From positions 43,692 through 107,691 of the forward strand of contig DASXKV010000002.1 of assembly GCA_036496605.1 (NCBI GenBank): 64,000 nt of DNA, written 5' to 3'. Source of the DNA: Gemmatimonadaceae bacterium (lineage in GTDB: Bacteria > Gemmatimonadota > Gemmatimonadetes > Gemmatimonadales > Gemmatimonadaceae). This document shows, one piece after another, positions 19,846 through 28,746 of this stretch (its first letter is position 1; every line of letters starts with the position of its first letter). A model generated the notes under the pieces. It made no database searches and had not been told where the DNA came from. It saw only the letters and a program-made list of their open reading frames with translations. The position numbers and the translations under genes are program-made.

Positions 19846-20817
19846 ATGCCTCGCGTCAACCTCACGCAAATCTCCTCGCGCGCCTGGGAGCATCCGGCCG
19901 ACCGCGCCGCGCTCAACACCCTCCGGGCCATCCCCGGCTTCGACGAAGTCGTGCGCAAGGTCGCTGGCTTCTTCGGTGAACGCGGCATCCGACAACTCTT
20001 TCTCGCGAATGCCGTGCGAGTGAGCCCGCGGCAGCGACCGCGTCTGAATCAGATCTACACCGAGGTGCTCGAGACCCTCGATTGGCCGACGCGGCCACAA
20101 CTCTATGTCACGCAGACGCCCTTCGTGAATGCCGGCGCCGTCGGCTTCGATGACCCGTTCATCATCATGAATTCGGGGACTATCGACACGCTCAATGAAG
20201 AAGAGCAGCGTTTCATACTCGCTCACGAGCTCGGGCACATCATGAGCGGCCATGTCACATACGTGACGATCGCGATCATCCTCCTCAATTTCGGCGTGCG
20301 CAACTTGCCGTTCCTCGCGGGCATGGCGCTGCTGCCGATCGAGCTCGCGCTCTTCGAGTGGTACCGCAAGAGTGAGCTGTCCTGCGACCGCGCGGGTTTG
20401 CTTGGGGTGCAGGACCTCAACATCGCGATGGGCACGTTTATGAGGCTCGCCGGTGGCAAACCAGGCAACGATGAGGTGAGCCTCGAGGAGTTCATGACGC
20501 AAGCGGAAGAATACGAGACTGGCGGGGGCGCATGGGACACGGTGCTAAAGTTGCTCAACACCGCCTTCCGTTCGCATCCGTTCAACACGGTGCGGGCGTC
20601 CGAGCTGCTCAGGTGGCAACGCAGCGGGCAGTACGACAAGATCATCGCCGGCGATTATCTGCGCCGTGGCGACGAAGGGAGCCAGCCGCTGAGCGAAGAT
20701 TACGTCGACGCCGCGGGCTACTACGGCGCCAAGACGCGCGAGACCTTCCAGCAATTCGGTGACGCATTCAGTCGCGCCCGCGACGCATTCAACAACGCCT
20801 GGAAGTCGAATAAGTGA
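19846..20817 (+). CDS. M48 family zinc metallopeptidase
   Basis: A 323-residue peptidase. The zinc site is AHELGHIMSGH near residues 125-135, with the downstream metal Glu in the segment WYRKSELSCDRAGLL, matching the HtpX/Ste24 M48 plan (HExxH plus E in ExxxD). One or two hydrophobic stretches (VTIAIILLNFGV, LPFLAGMALLPIELAL) sit between them and could be a hairpin membrane insertion, so the protein may be membrane-associated. The first 100 residues are not distinctive. The stop overlaps the purD GTG start. The role is probably protein quality control, but the substrate is unknown. Confidence 0.85.
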   Translation: MPRVNLTQISSRAWEHPADRAALNTLRAIPGFDEVVRKVAGFFGERGIRQLFLANAVRVSPRQRPRLNQIYTEVLETLDWPTRPQLYVTQTPFVNAGAVGFDDPFIIMNSGTIDTLNEEEQRFILAHELGHIMSGHVTYVTIAIILLNFGVRNLPFLAGMALLPIELALFEWYRKSELSCDRAGLLGVQDLNIAMGTFMRLAGGKPGNDEVSLEEFMTQAEEYETGGGAWDTVLKLLNTAFRSHPFNTVRASELLRWQRSGQYDKIIAGDYLRRGDEGSQPLSEDYVDAAGYYGAKTRETFQQFGDAFSRARDAFNNAWKSNK

Positions 20818-22121
20818 AAGTTCTGATTGTCGGGGGCGGCGGTCGCGAGCATGCTCTGGCGTGGGCCTTCAAGAGAGACAACCCAGCACTTACGCTCTAC
20901 GCCGCCCCCGGCAATCCAGGCATCGCCAAACTGGCGACATGCCTCCCCATCCCCACGAGCGAGTTCGACGATCTCGTTAGGTTCGCGCGACAGGAAAACG
21001 TCACGCTCACCGTCGTCGGACCGGAAGCGCCACTGGCTGGCGGTATCGTCGACCGATTCCGCGCGGAAGGGCTGTCGATTTTCGGTCCGACTCGTCAGGC
21101 GGCGCAGATCGAGACCTCGAAGGCGTTCAGCAAGCAGCTGATGCTCGATGCGGGCGTCCCCACGGCACGCGCACTCACGTGTACCGATGTTGCTCGCGCG
21201 CGCGGTGCGGCGCGCGAGTTGGGCGCGCCCGTTGTGATCAAGGCCTCAGGACTGGCCGCTGGGAAAGGCGTTATCGTCTGCGAAACAATCGAGGAAGCTG
21301 ACCGCGCCATCGACGAGATGCTGGTGCAACGCACATTCGGCATCGCGGGGAGCGAGCTCCTCGTCGAGGAATTCATGCAGGGCGAGGAGATCTCCGTCTT
21401 CGCGATCACGAATGGCGAGTGGCTCGTGCCCATGGTCCCGGCGCAGGACCACAAGCGTCTGCTCGCTGGCGATCATGGCCCCAACACCGGCGGTATGGGT
21501 GCGTACGCGCCCGTGACAGCCCTCCGCGGCGAAGCTCAGCGCGAAATCGTCGACACGATCCTACGTCCGACGCTCGACGCGTTGCGGTCGCGCGGAGTGC
21601 GATTCACTGGATTGCTGTACGGCGGCTTGATGCTCACGCCCGATGGCCCGAAGGTCGTCGAGTTCAACTGTAGATTTGGTGATCCCGAGACACAGGCCAT
21701 TCTGCCGGTGACTTCCTCGGAAGGATCACTCGTCGAGATCATGCTCGCCGCAGCGACGGATAGCGAGGCGCCTGACGAGGATCTGCTGAGCTTCGCTAAC
21801 GGCCATGCCGTCACCACCGTCATCGCAAGCGCCGGCTACCCTGACCAACCGCGTATCGGCGATGCGATCTCGATGCCACGAGCTCCTGAAGGCGCGATCG
21901 TCTTCCACGCGGGCACAAAACAGGGATCAGACGGCGCGCTTGTGACCAACGGCGGCCGAGTCCTCGCCGTCACGGGACACGCGACCACGTTCGAAGAGGC
22001 ACAGCGAATCAGTCGCGAGTATGCCTCACGAGTAGAGTTCGAAGGCATGCAATTCCGGGACGACATTGGGTGGCGCGAGCTCGCGCGTTTGACGGCGGCG
22101 GGCCATGCCGGAGCTACCTGA
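20814..22121 (+). CDS. purD: Phosphoribosylamine--glycine ligase
   Basis: A 435-residue ATP-grasp enzyme joining glycine to 5-phosphoribosylamine in de novo purine synthesis. It starts at GTG in a 4-base overlap with the M48 gene. Key features are the N-terminal KVLIVGGGGREHALAW, the ATP-grasp loops IKASGLAAGKGVIV and GPNTGGMGAYAP, the Mg-binding LMLTPDGPKVVEFNCRFGDPE and the C-terminal VLAVTGHATTFEEA. Length is normal. The gene overlaps mutM by 17 bases. No other pur genes are nearby, so it belongs to a mixed housekeeping operon. Confidence 0.97.
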   Translation: MKVLIVGGGGREHALAWAFKRDNPALTLYAAPGNPGIAKLATCLPIPTSEFDDLVRFARQENVTLTVVGPEAPLAGGIVDRFRAEGLSIFGPTRQAAQIETSKAFSKQLMLDAGVPTARALTCTDVARARGAARELGAPVVIKASGLAAGKGVIVCETIEEADRAIDEMLVQRTFGIAGSELLVEEFMQGEEISVFAITNGEWLVPMVPAQDHKRLLAGDHGPNTGGMGAYAPVTALRGEAQREIVDTILRPTLDALRSRGVRFTGLLYGGLMLTPDGPKVVEFNCRFGDPETQAILPVTSSEGSLVEIMLAAATDSEAPDEDLLSFANGHAVTTVIASAGYPDQPRIGDAISMPRAPEGAIVFHAGTKQGSDGALVTNGGRVLAVTGHATTFEEAQRISREYASRVEFEGMQFRDDIGWRELARLTAAGHAGAT

Positions 22122-22932
22122 GACCGAAACGATCGCGCGCGATCTCGATCGTGACGTGAGCGGCGCCCGGATCACCGGTGTCGTCGTCAAGAAAGCGGAT
22201 GTGCTCCGTGAAGTCTCGGCGCGGGAACTGGCCAAGCGTCTCACTGGCACAAGTATCACGCGTGGCTGGCGTCGCGCGAAGCTCGTCGTGCTCGACCTCT
22301 CCTCGGGTGATCACCTCGTCGTGCAGCCGCGGTTCACCGGCGCCCTGCTGATCGACGCGGGCAATCTTCCAGATCGCGAGAAGAAATATTCCACCGTCGA
22401 GTTCGAGCTCCACGACGGCCGCTCTCTTCACTACCGCGACATCCGTAGGCTCGGCACCGTCGCACTCATGCGCCACGCTCGATTCGAGCGCTACTCGTCC
22501 GCGCTCGGCATCGAACCACTTGACCCGGCGTTCACGGCCGAGCATCTATCGGTCCTTCTTCGGGGATCTCGACAGGCCGTAAAGAAGGTCCTGATGGATC
22601 AGCGCGAGGTGGTGGGCATCGGAAACATCTACGCGAACGAAGCATTGTGGCGTGCGGGAATCGATCCATCGCGCGCCGCGAACCGCCTCATCCCCGAGGA
22701 GGCCGCTCGTCTCCACTCCGGCATCGTGGACGTCCTCACCGAGTCGATCGCGGCGCGCGGCACCAGTTTCCGTGACTACCGTGACGCGAGCGGCGAGCGC
22801 GGTGGGTTCGTCGAGCGCCTCGCCGTGTACGGCCGCGCCGGTGAGCCGTGTCCTCGCTGCGCTGCCCGGCTGGTCGGCACGCATGCTATCGATGGACGGA
22901 TGACCGTGCTGTGCGCCCGCTGCCAAAGTTAG
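22105..22932 (+). CDS. mutM: Formamidopyrimidine-DNA glycosylase
   Basis: A 275-residue bifunctional DNA glycosylase/AP lyase that removes oxidised purines such as 8-oxoguanine. The N-terminal MPELPETETIARDL includes the catalytic Pro2 and Glu3. The H2TH region contains VGIGNIYANEALWRAGI. A C-terminal zinc finger is complete, CPRCAAR with a second pair CARCQS. It overlaps purD upstream by 17 bases and the UvrC-like gene downstream by about 22 bases, so a DNA-repair pair is embedded in the operon. Confidence 0.96.
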   Translation: MPELPETETIARDLDRDVSGARITGVVVKKADVLREVSARELAKRLTGTSITRGWRRAKLVVLDLSSGDHLVVQPRFTGALLIDAGNLPDREKKYSTVEFELHDGRSLHYRDIRRLGTVALMRHARFERYSSALGIEPLDPAFTAEHLSVLLRGSRQAVKKVLMDQREVVGIGNIYANEALWRAGIDPSRAANRLIPEEAARLHSGIVDVLTESIAARGTSFRDYRDASGERGGFVERLAVYGRAGEPCPRCAARLVGTHAIDGRMTVLCARCQS

Positions 22933-24164
22933 AGCTCCTTCGCGCTCCTACGTCCGACGCGCAGCTCGGCGTCATGCAGGACGACGTGCGCGGCCGCGCC
23001 GAGAACCGGCCGGGAGTTTATCGAATGCTCACGGCGGGCGGCGAGGTCGTGTACGTCGGTAAGTCGAAGCAGCTGCGAACGCGTCTCCTCAGCTATTTTC
23101 GCTGCGCCTTCCCCGAGGAGAAAGGCGCGCGCATTCTGCGCGAGGCCGATCGCATCGAGTGGGACTACACGCCGAGCGAGTTCGCGGCGTTGCTCGAGGA
23201 GCTGCGACAGATCAAGCGCCTGCGTCCACGATTCAACGTGGCGATGAAGCGCGATGGGCGGAACTTCTGCTTTCTCAAGCTCACCAAGGGATCGGCGCCG
23301 AAATTTCTGGTTGTTCGCGGGCCGAGCAACGACGATGCATCGATCTATTACGGGCCGTTCCAGGGTGCGCAACGCGTTGGCGACGCCGTTCGTGAGCTGA
23401 ACGACGTGCTCGGATTGCGCGATTGCGCAAACGATCAGGGGATGCACTTCGCCGATCAACCGGAATTGTTCAGCATCTTTCCGCGGACGCCCGGCTGCAT
23501 TCGCTTCGAGGTGAAGAAGTGTGTCGGTCCCTGCGTCGGCGGTTGTACCGCACGGCAGTATCAGGAACGCGTGAAATTGGCGCGCGCGTTTCTGGACGGC
23601 GATGACGACGGGCCGATCGAAACGTTGCGCGTGGAGATGGAAGGAGCGAGCGAGCGGCTGGAATTCGAGCGCGCCGCGTCACTGCGCGATAAGCTCCATC
23701 GGCTCGAGTCGCTCAAGGAACAATTTTTTCGACTGAAATTTGCCGTCGAGACGCTCTCGTTCGTCTATCCAGTACCAGGGCATGACGGTGCAGATCGCCT
23801 GTATCTGATTCGTCGCGGGCGCGTGCGCGCGGAGATGGACTTACCGCGGTCCGGCGACGATCAGGCACGACTGACGTCTCTCGTAGAGCAGGTCTTTTCG
23901 CCCGCCGAGCGCCAGACGTCACAGGTCCCGACTCACGAGATCGATGAGTTGCTGCTCCTGTCGAGTTGGTTTCGCCGATTTCCGGCGGAATTGAAGCGAA
24001 CGCGCGCACCGTCCCTTGGCCTGTCTTCTGCATTGCGTCGTCTCGTACGAACCGCCGCGCGCAGCGGCAGCGACCCTCGGAGCGACGATGGCAACGACGT
24101 GGCAGCCGATCACTCTCGTGCAGTGCATCAGCCTGCGCCCGTGGCTGGTCTATCCAGGCTCTGA
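22911..24164 (+). CDS. UvrC-like GIY-YIG nuclease without the C-terminal nuclease domain
   Basis: About 417 residues if started at the GTG inside the mutM end; an ATG at 22974 is an alternative. The GIY-YIG domain is clear (RPGVYRML, VYVGKSKQLRTRLLSYF). Then come a Cys-rich segment (GCIRFEVKKCVGPCVGGC) matching the UvrC iron-sulphur region and a UVR helix pair (LEFERAASLRDKLHRLESL). Full UvrC has about 600 residues with an RNase-H-like 5' nuclease and HhH domain; both are absent. This is the architecture of Cho/UvrC-N proteins, so a single 3' incision is expected. The last 25 residues overlap a convincing small gene in another frame and look low-complexity. Confidence 0.82.
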   Translation: MRPLPKLELLRAPTSDAQLGVMQDDVRGRAENRPGVYRMLTAGGEVVYVGKSKQLRTRLLSYFRCAFPEEKGARILREADRIEWDYTPSEFAALLEELRQIKRLRPRFNVAMKRDGRNFCFLKLTKGSAPKFLVVRGPSNDDASIYYGPFQGAQRVGDAVRELNDVLGLRDCANDQGMHFADQPELFSIFPRTPGCIRFEVKKCVGPCVGGCTARQYQERVKLARAFLDGDDDGPIETLRVEMEGASERLEFERAASLRDKLHRLESLKEQFFRLKFAVETLSFVYPVPGHDGADRLYLIRRGRVRAEMDLPRSGDDQARLTSLVEQVFSPAERQTSQVPTHEIDELLLLSSWFRRFPAELKRTRAPSLGLSSALRRLVRTAARSGSDPRSDDGNDVAADHSRAVHQPAPVAGLSRL

Positions 24165-24306
24165 CGAGTCTGGCGGTTGCCACGACCTCACGCTCGGGAA
24201 GATCTACGAGATGATGGGCCTCGAAGCGGACGGCGCGTTCTACCGCATCATCGACGATTCGGGCGGCGACTACCTGTACCCCGTCTCACACTTCCGCGTC
24301 GTATAG
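24088..24306 (+). CDS. Small conserved-looking protein of unknown function
   Basis: A 72-residue protein from the ATG giving MATTWQPITLV. The core reads LTLGKIYEMMGLE, YRIIDDSGGDYLYP and FRVV, a pattern I associate with small SH3-like proteins of cellular and phage origin (KIYEV with DDSGEDYLYP). No signal peptide or membrane segment is seen. It overlaps the end of the UvrC-like gene by 77 bases in the +1 frame, so either the two overlap naturally or the upstream tail is an artefact. Function unknown. Confidence 0.6.
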   Translation: MATTWQPITLVQCISLRPWLVYPGSDESGGCHDLTLGKIYEMMGLEADGAFYRIIDDSGGDYLYPVSHFRVV

Positions 24307-24347
24307 CGCTGGTCCGGCGGCGAGAAGGAGTACGGGGGCTACGTCCT

Positions 24348-24830
24348 CTAATCAACTCGCAGGTCGATGATCCGCACGCTCGCTACACCGCGAGCGATAG
24401 TGAGCACACCCACGCTCGGCATCAGCCTGAATCGGCGTTGTCCAGCCGCCCCCGGATTCACGACTAATCGTCCACCCAAATCGACGATCTTCTGCTGGTG
24501 CGTGTGTCCATAGACGATCACGTCGGCGTCATACTTCGCTAACAGGCGCTCCGGCGTCGGGCTGCCCAGCTCGTGACCATGGCTGACATGCACCCGAACA
24601 CCGGCAATCATCCGCTCGATCGACTGACGCAGCCGCGGGTCGTCGGTCGGATCAGTGTTCCCATACACTGCGTCGACCGGTGCGATCGCGCTGAGCTCTG
24701 CGAGCACGCCATCGCCAACATCACCGGCGTGCAGGATCAACTCGACGCCATCGAGCGCACTGAACACATCCGGCCTAACGAGCCCGTGCGTGTCCGAGAT
24801 CAAGCCGATGTGGTGAGTGCCCTCGTCCAC
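24348..24830 (-). CDS. YfcE/MJ0936-type metallophosphoesterase
   Basis: About 160 residues from a GTG whose G is the last base of the ubiX stop (TAGTG overlap); an ORF extension further upstream lies inside ubiX. The calcineurin-like metal motifs are all present: GLISDTHGLVRP, ILHAGDVGD, VYGNTDP, VSHGHELG and VYGHTHQQ, in the compact YfcE arrangement. Such enzymes hydrolyse small phosphodiesters in the cytoplasm. It is the last gene of the quinone operon, but a quinone role is not implied. Confidence 0.9.
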   Translation of the reverse strand: MDEGTHHIGLISDTHGLVRPDVFSALDGVELILHAGDVGDGVLAELSAIAPVDAVYGNTDPTDDPRLRQSIERMIAGVRVHVSHGHELGSPTPERLLAKYDADVIVYGHTHQQKIVDLGGRLVVNPGAAGQRRFRLMPSVGVLTIARGVASVRIIDLRVD

Positions 24831-25462
24831 TAGCGTCGACGGCGTGGTGGTCGAGCGCTCTCCGTTCCGCCCTCGCCCCACCGTCGCACCAGCTCGTGCT
24901 CCACACCGAGATGATCGAGTACACGTGCGACGACGAAATCGACTAACTCGTCGATCGTCGTCGGACGGTGATAGAAACCCGGTGAGGCCGGCAGCACCAC
25001 CGCCCCGGCACGGGTCACGCGCAGCATGTTCTCGAGGTGGATCGCGTTGAGCGGTGATTCGCGCGGTACGAGCACCAACGGTCGACGTTCTTTGAGCGCG
25101 ACGTCAGCCGCACGCTCGACCAATGACCGCGACGCACCGACGCTGATCGCCGACAACGTTCCCATCGAACACGGACAGATCACCATTCCTGCATTGAGCG
25201 CCGAGCCCGACGCGGGCGCCGCGCCGCGATCGGCATCATCGAAGAGCGTTACGTGCTCATCCCAGCCACTCGCGCCCGCGCGCGCGCGAAGCTGGTCCGC
25301 TGACTTCACTCCGCATTCGGTCTCGAGCAGGCGCAACCCGTGACTCGAGATCACGAGCTGCACGGCACGTCGAGCCCTGATGAGCTGTTCCAGCAGCCGA
25401 ATGGCGTACGGCGCGCCGGACGCCCCGGTGATCGCAAACACGATCGGGCACTCGGCTGCCAT
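24830..25462 (-). CDS. ubiX: UbiX-type flavin prenyltransferase
   Basis: A 210-residue flavoprotein making prenylated FMN, the cofactor of UbiD decarboxylases. Motifs: AITGASGAPYAIRLLE (FMN-binding start), CPCSMGTLSAISVGAS, then VLVPRESPLNAIHLENML and PASPGFYHRPTTIDELVDF, all hallmark UbiX blocks. It lies 4 bases after ubiA and just two genes from ubiD on the same strand, which makes the cofactor supply link explicit. In organisms using the futalosine route the homologue is called MqnM. Confidence 0.96.
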   Translation of the reverse strand: MAAECPIVFAITGASGAPYAIRLLEQLIRARRAVQLVISSHGLRLLETECGVKSADQLRARAGASGWDEHVTLFDDADRGAAPASGSALNAGMVICPCSMGTLSAISVGASRSLVERAADVALKERRPLVLVPRESPLNAIHLENMLRVTRAGAVVLPASPGFYHRPTTIDELVDFVVARVLDHLGVEHELVRRWGEGGTESARPPRRRR

Positions 25463-25466
25463 TGGT

Positions 25467-26393
25467 CTATCGTCTCCAGCCCAACAGCAGCAACGGCCGG
25501 ATTCGTTCGGCGAGCACGAAGAACAGGAGCGTGATGCTGAGCATGCCGTTCATCATGAAGAATGCGGCGTCGAGCTTCGCGAGATTTCCGGGATGCACGA
25601 GCGAATGTTCGTAGAGGAGAATCGCCGCCGCGATGGCCAGGCCGCACCAGTACAAGACGCCGAGGTGCGCTCCGAAGCCGGTCAGCGCCAATGCCGCAAT
25701 CGTCAGAACATGCAGCGAGCGCGCGATATAGATCGCCGAACGCTCGCCCACTGCGGCGGGAATGGAATGCAGTGCGTGCGCACGGTCGAAACCCTCGTCA
25801 GGCAGCGCGTACAGAATGTCGAATCCGCCCACCCACGTCGTGACCGCGGCCGCCAGCGCGATGAGCACCCACCACGGCCTGCTCCAGCTGCCGGCAACCG
25901 CGAGGTAACCGCCGACCGGCGCAATGCCGAGCCCAGCGCCGAGTACGAGATGCGACCATCGCGTGAATCGCTTGGTGAAGCTGTAGCCGAGCACCCACAG
26001 CACCGCGAGCGGCGAGAGAAACAGGCACAATGGATTCAGCGCCGCCGCACAGACGACGAAGACCGCGATCGACACGACGACGGAGACCCAGGCTTCCTGC
26101 ACCGACAATACGCCGCGTGGCAGCTCGCGCATCGCCGTGCGTGGATTCTTTGCGTCGATGTGACGGTCGACGATCCGATTGAACGCCATCGCCGCGAACC
26201 GCGCCGCGGTGAACGCGAGCACGACCCAGCCGATGTCCGCGAGTCGCAACCGATGTCGATACGAAGCCAGCACGACGCCGATCAGCGCGAACGGTAGCGC
26301 GAAGACCGTGTGCGGCAGCCTAACGAGGTTGACGAACGCGACGAACCGGGACGTCCCGCTGAACGTTTGCCCTTCCTGCGCGCGACCGATCAT
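25467..26393 (-). CDS. UbiA family prenyltransferase (menaquinone/4-HB type)
   Basis: A 308-residue integral membrane protein with about nine helices. Both Asp-rich motifs are present: NRIVDRHIDAKNPRT (NxxxDxxxD) and DILYALPDEGFDRAHAL. It attaches a polyprenyl chain to an aromatic acid. The start overlaps the ubiD stop in a 4-base junction. Its neighbours ubiD, ubiX and the UbiE/MenG methyltransferase point to the last steps of menaquinone synthesis by the futalosine pathway (MqnP role) rather than ubiquinone, but mqnA-E are outside the window. It carries a GTT-AGG heptamer in the first helix. Confidence 0.9.
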   Translation of the reverse strand: MIGRAQEGQTFSGTSRFVAFVNLVRLPHTVFALPFALIGVVLASYRHRLRLADIGWVVLAFTAARFAAMAFNRIVDRHIDAKNPRTAMRELPRGVLSVQEAWVSVVVSIAVFVVCAAALNPLCLFLSPLAVLWVLGYSFTKRFTRWSHLVLGAGLGIAPVGGYLAVAGSWSRPWWVLIALAAAVTTWVGGFDILYALPDEGFDRAHALHSIPAAVGERSAIYIARSLHVLTIAALALTGFGAHLGVLYWCGLAIAAAILLYEHSLVHPGNLAKLDAAFFMMNGMLSITLLFFVLAERIRPLLLLGWRR

Positions 26394-27904
26394 GGGCGCT
26401 CTCCCCCTCCCGCTTTCCCGGCCCGTTCCGCATCCACTCCAAGCTCACTCCACATTCGATCCACTCGGCGCTTCGTCTCGTCGTCCATCGTGATCACGTC
26501 TGGCCATTCGCGCACGAAGCCCTCCTCGGGCAGCTTTCGCGTCGCGTCGAGACCCATCTTCGATCCATACGTGAAGGCGCGACTCGAGTGATCGAGCACG
26601 TCCATCGGCCCCATTGTAAAGCGCGCGTCACGCTGCGGATCGATGTTGTTGAGAGCGACCCACCATGCCTCACGCGGATCGCGCACGTTGACCCAGCCGT
26701 CGACGATGATCAGGACCTTGGCGAGCGACATCAGCCCCTGGCCCCAGAGCGCATTCATGACCTTGTATGCCTGACCCGGATACTCCTTCTTGATCGAAAC
26801 AAATACGAGATTGTGAAAGATCCCCTCGGCCGGCATGTGATAGTCGACGATTTCCGGAATCGTCAGCTTGAGCAACGGCAGAAAAATTCGTTCGGTCGCG
26901 TGCCCGAGATAGAAATCCTCCATCGGCGGACGGCCAACAATCGTGCAGGGAAAGATCGGCTCTTTCCGCATCGTGACCGCGGTGATGTGTACTTGCGGAT
27001 ATAGATCGGCAAGCGAGTAAAAGCCCGTGTGGTCGCCGAACGGCCCCTCGGTTACGAGCGGCTCGGCGGGGTCGATGTATCCCTCGAGCACGAAGTCGGC
27101 CTCGGCGGGAACCTCGAGATCACAGGTGACGGCCTTCGCGAGCGAAACGGGCTTGCCGCGTACAAACCCAGCGAACAGAAACTCGTCGACGGTCGGCGGG
27201 AGTGGTGCGCTCGCCGAGTACATCGAGGGGGGATCCGCGCCGAGCGCGATGCAGACATGCATTCGCTCGCCGCGTTCAGCCATCTCGCGCCAATGTGCCG
27301 CACCAACTTTGTGACGCTGCCAATGCATCGCAAGCGTCGTCTTGCCCGTCTGCATGATGCGATACATCCCGACATTCCGGATGCCGCGCCTCGGATCGCG
27401 TGTGATGACCATCGGGAACGTGATGTAGGCGCCCCCATCGTCGGGCCAGCACTTCATCAACGGTAGCCGATCGATATCCACGTCTGCGTCGCGCCAGACG
27501 ACCTCCTGGCAAGGCGGCGTTCCCGAACGCACACGCGGTGGAAACCGGCCCGCCTCGAGAAGACGCGGCAGCAGCGCGAGCTTCGCGACGAAGCCCTCGG
27601 GAACTTTCAATTCGAGCAAGCTCGTTATACGCGCGCCGATTTCATCGAGGTCGCGCACGCCGAGGCTCGTCGCCATGCGGTGCATGGATCCGAAGAGGTT
27701 GATGGCAACGGGGTAATCCGATCGCTCGCCACTCATCAGTACGGGGTGCTCGAAGAGGATGGCGCGGCCGCCGTCAGGTTGTTTCATGACGCGATCCGCG
27801 ATTTCACATGCCTCGCGGTCGAGCGACACTGGCCTCGTAATGCGAACCAGCTCTCCAGCGGCATCGAGCGATTCGACGAACGCTCTCAGCGTATCGAGGG
27901 TCAC
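26390..27904 (-). CDS. UbiD family decarboxylase
   Basis: About 504 residues from the GTG giving a start of VTLDTLRAFVESLD (Met initiated); upstream in-frame sequence runs into menG and is not family-like. The prFMN decarboxylase signatures are present: KCWPDDGGAYITFPMV, MYRIMQTGKTTLAMHW, EFLFAGFVRGKPV, EGPFGDHTGFYS and LSLAKVLIIVDGWVN. It decarboxylates the prenylated aromatic acid in quinone synthesis. Seven bases separate it from the menG stop and it overlaps ubiA by 4 bases. In futalosine organisms this is the MqnL candidate. Confidence 0.93.
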   Translation of the reverse strand: MTLDTLRAFVESLDAAGELVRITRPVSLDREACEIADRVMKQPDGGRAILFEHPVLMSGERSDYPVAINLFGSMHRMATSLGVRDLDEIGARITSLLELKVPEGFVAKLALLPRLLEAGRFPPRVRSGTPPCQEVVWRDADVDIDRLPLMKCWPDDGGAYITFPMVITRDPRRGIRNVGMYRIMQTGKTTLAMHWQRHKVGAAHWREMAERGERMHVCIALGADPPSMYSASAPLPPTVDEFLFAGFVRGKPVSLAKAVTCDLEVPAEADFVLEGYIDPAEPLVTEGPFGDHTGFYSLADLYPQVHITAVTMRKEPIFPCTIVGRPPMEDFYLGHATERIFLPLLKLTIPEIVDYHMPAEGIFHNLVFVSIKKEYPGQAYKVMNALWGQGLMSLAKVLIIVDGWVNVRDPREAWWVALNNIDPQRDARFTMGPMDVLDHSSRAFTYGSKMGLDATRKLPEEGFVREWPDVITMDDETKRRVDRMWSELGVDAERAGKAGGGERP

Positions 27905-27911
27905 GGGCAAT

Positions 27912-28637
27912 TCATTTCTGGCCGACGTGGATCGCCGCGATGCCAAACGAGAGCGACGTCCAATGCACGTTCGCGAAGCCCGCCGCGCGCATGCGCGCGG
28001 CCAGCTCCTCCTCCGCCGGAAACTGAGCAACCGACGCAGGTAGATATCGATAAGCGGTGCGATGCCCACTCACGATCCCGCCGATAAAGGGAAGCACCCG
28101 ATGGAAGTACAAGTGATAGACGGCCCGCATCACCGGATTCCGGGGCGTCGTGAATTCAAGAATCACGAAGCGAGCTCCCCCGCCAAGCACGCGATGCACC
28201 TCTCGCAGTGAAACGTCGAGATCACTCACATTTCTAATACCGAAAGCGACAATCGCGCCGGCGGTGCTATTGCTGGCGAGTGGGAGATCGAGTGCGTCCG
28301 CCACGAGTGGCGAGATCGCGCGCGAGACTTTCTCGCTTCCCGCGCGCAGCATTGGCTCGGCGAAGTCGGCGCCGACGACGCGCCCCAGGAACCCTGGCTG
28401 GCCTGCCAGGGCTGCCGCGACGTCGAGAGTGCCCGCGCAGAGATCGAGATAGGTCGCGGCCGGCGCAGACCGCCAATTCAGCGCCGCAATTGCGCGCCGG
28501 CGCCAGAGCCGATCGATATTGAAGCTGAGGAGGTGGTTGAGAAGATCGTATCGCGGCGCGATGGCCGAAAACATCCCGCGGACGAAATCGCGCTTCGTCT
28601 CGCGATCGGCAGTCAATACAGCATGCTCGGTCGCCAT
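27912..28637 (-). CDS. menG: Demethylmenaquinone methyltransferase (UbiE/MenG)
   Basis: About 241 residues from the ATG giving MATEHAVLTAD; another ATG 15 bases upstream is possible. Class I methyltransferase with UbiE-specific blocks: FVRGMFSAIAPRYDLLNHLLSF, YLDLCAGTLDVAAAL (SAM site), GADFAEPMLRAG, FGIRNVSDLDVSLREVHRVL and YRYLPASVAQFP. It adds the last methyl group of menaquinone. As first gene of the set menG-ubiD-ubiA-ubiX-phosphoesterase its promoter should lie in the 110-base divergent gap before the sigma factor gene. Confidence 0.95.
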   Translation of the reverse strand: MATEHAVLTADRETKRDFVRGMFSAIAPRYDLLNHLLSFNIDRLWRRRAIAALNWRSAPAATYLDLCAGTLDVAAALAGQPGFLGRVVGADFAEPMLRAGSEKVSRAISPLVADALDLPLASNSTAGAIVAFGIRNVSDLDVSLREVHRVLGGGARFVILEFTTPRNPVMRAVYHLYFHRVLPFIGGIVSGHRTAYRYLPASVAQFPAEEELAARMRAAGFANVHWTSLSFGIAAIHVGQK

Positions 28638-28746
28638 TTGGTTGATCGGCATCGACCAAAGTTCACCCGTGCCGTAGACGCAAGCAAGCGCGCCAACGCA
28701 CTCTCGCGCTGGATGCCGGATCACCGCGATCTTACTTTCACCTCGG
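28638..28746. promoter_or_regulatory. Divergent intergenic region, menG / ECF sigma
   Basis: This is the only space from which both the quinone operon (leftward) and the ECF sigma operon (rightward) can be transcribed. I could not pick a convincing -35/-10 pair or an ECF-type GGAAC box, so it is marked only as the place to look. Confidence 0.35.
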
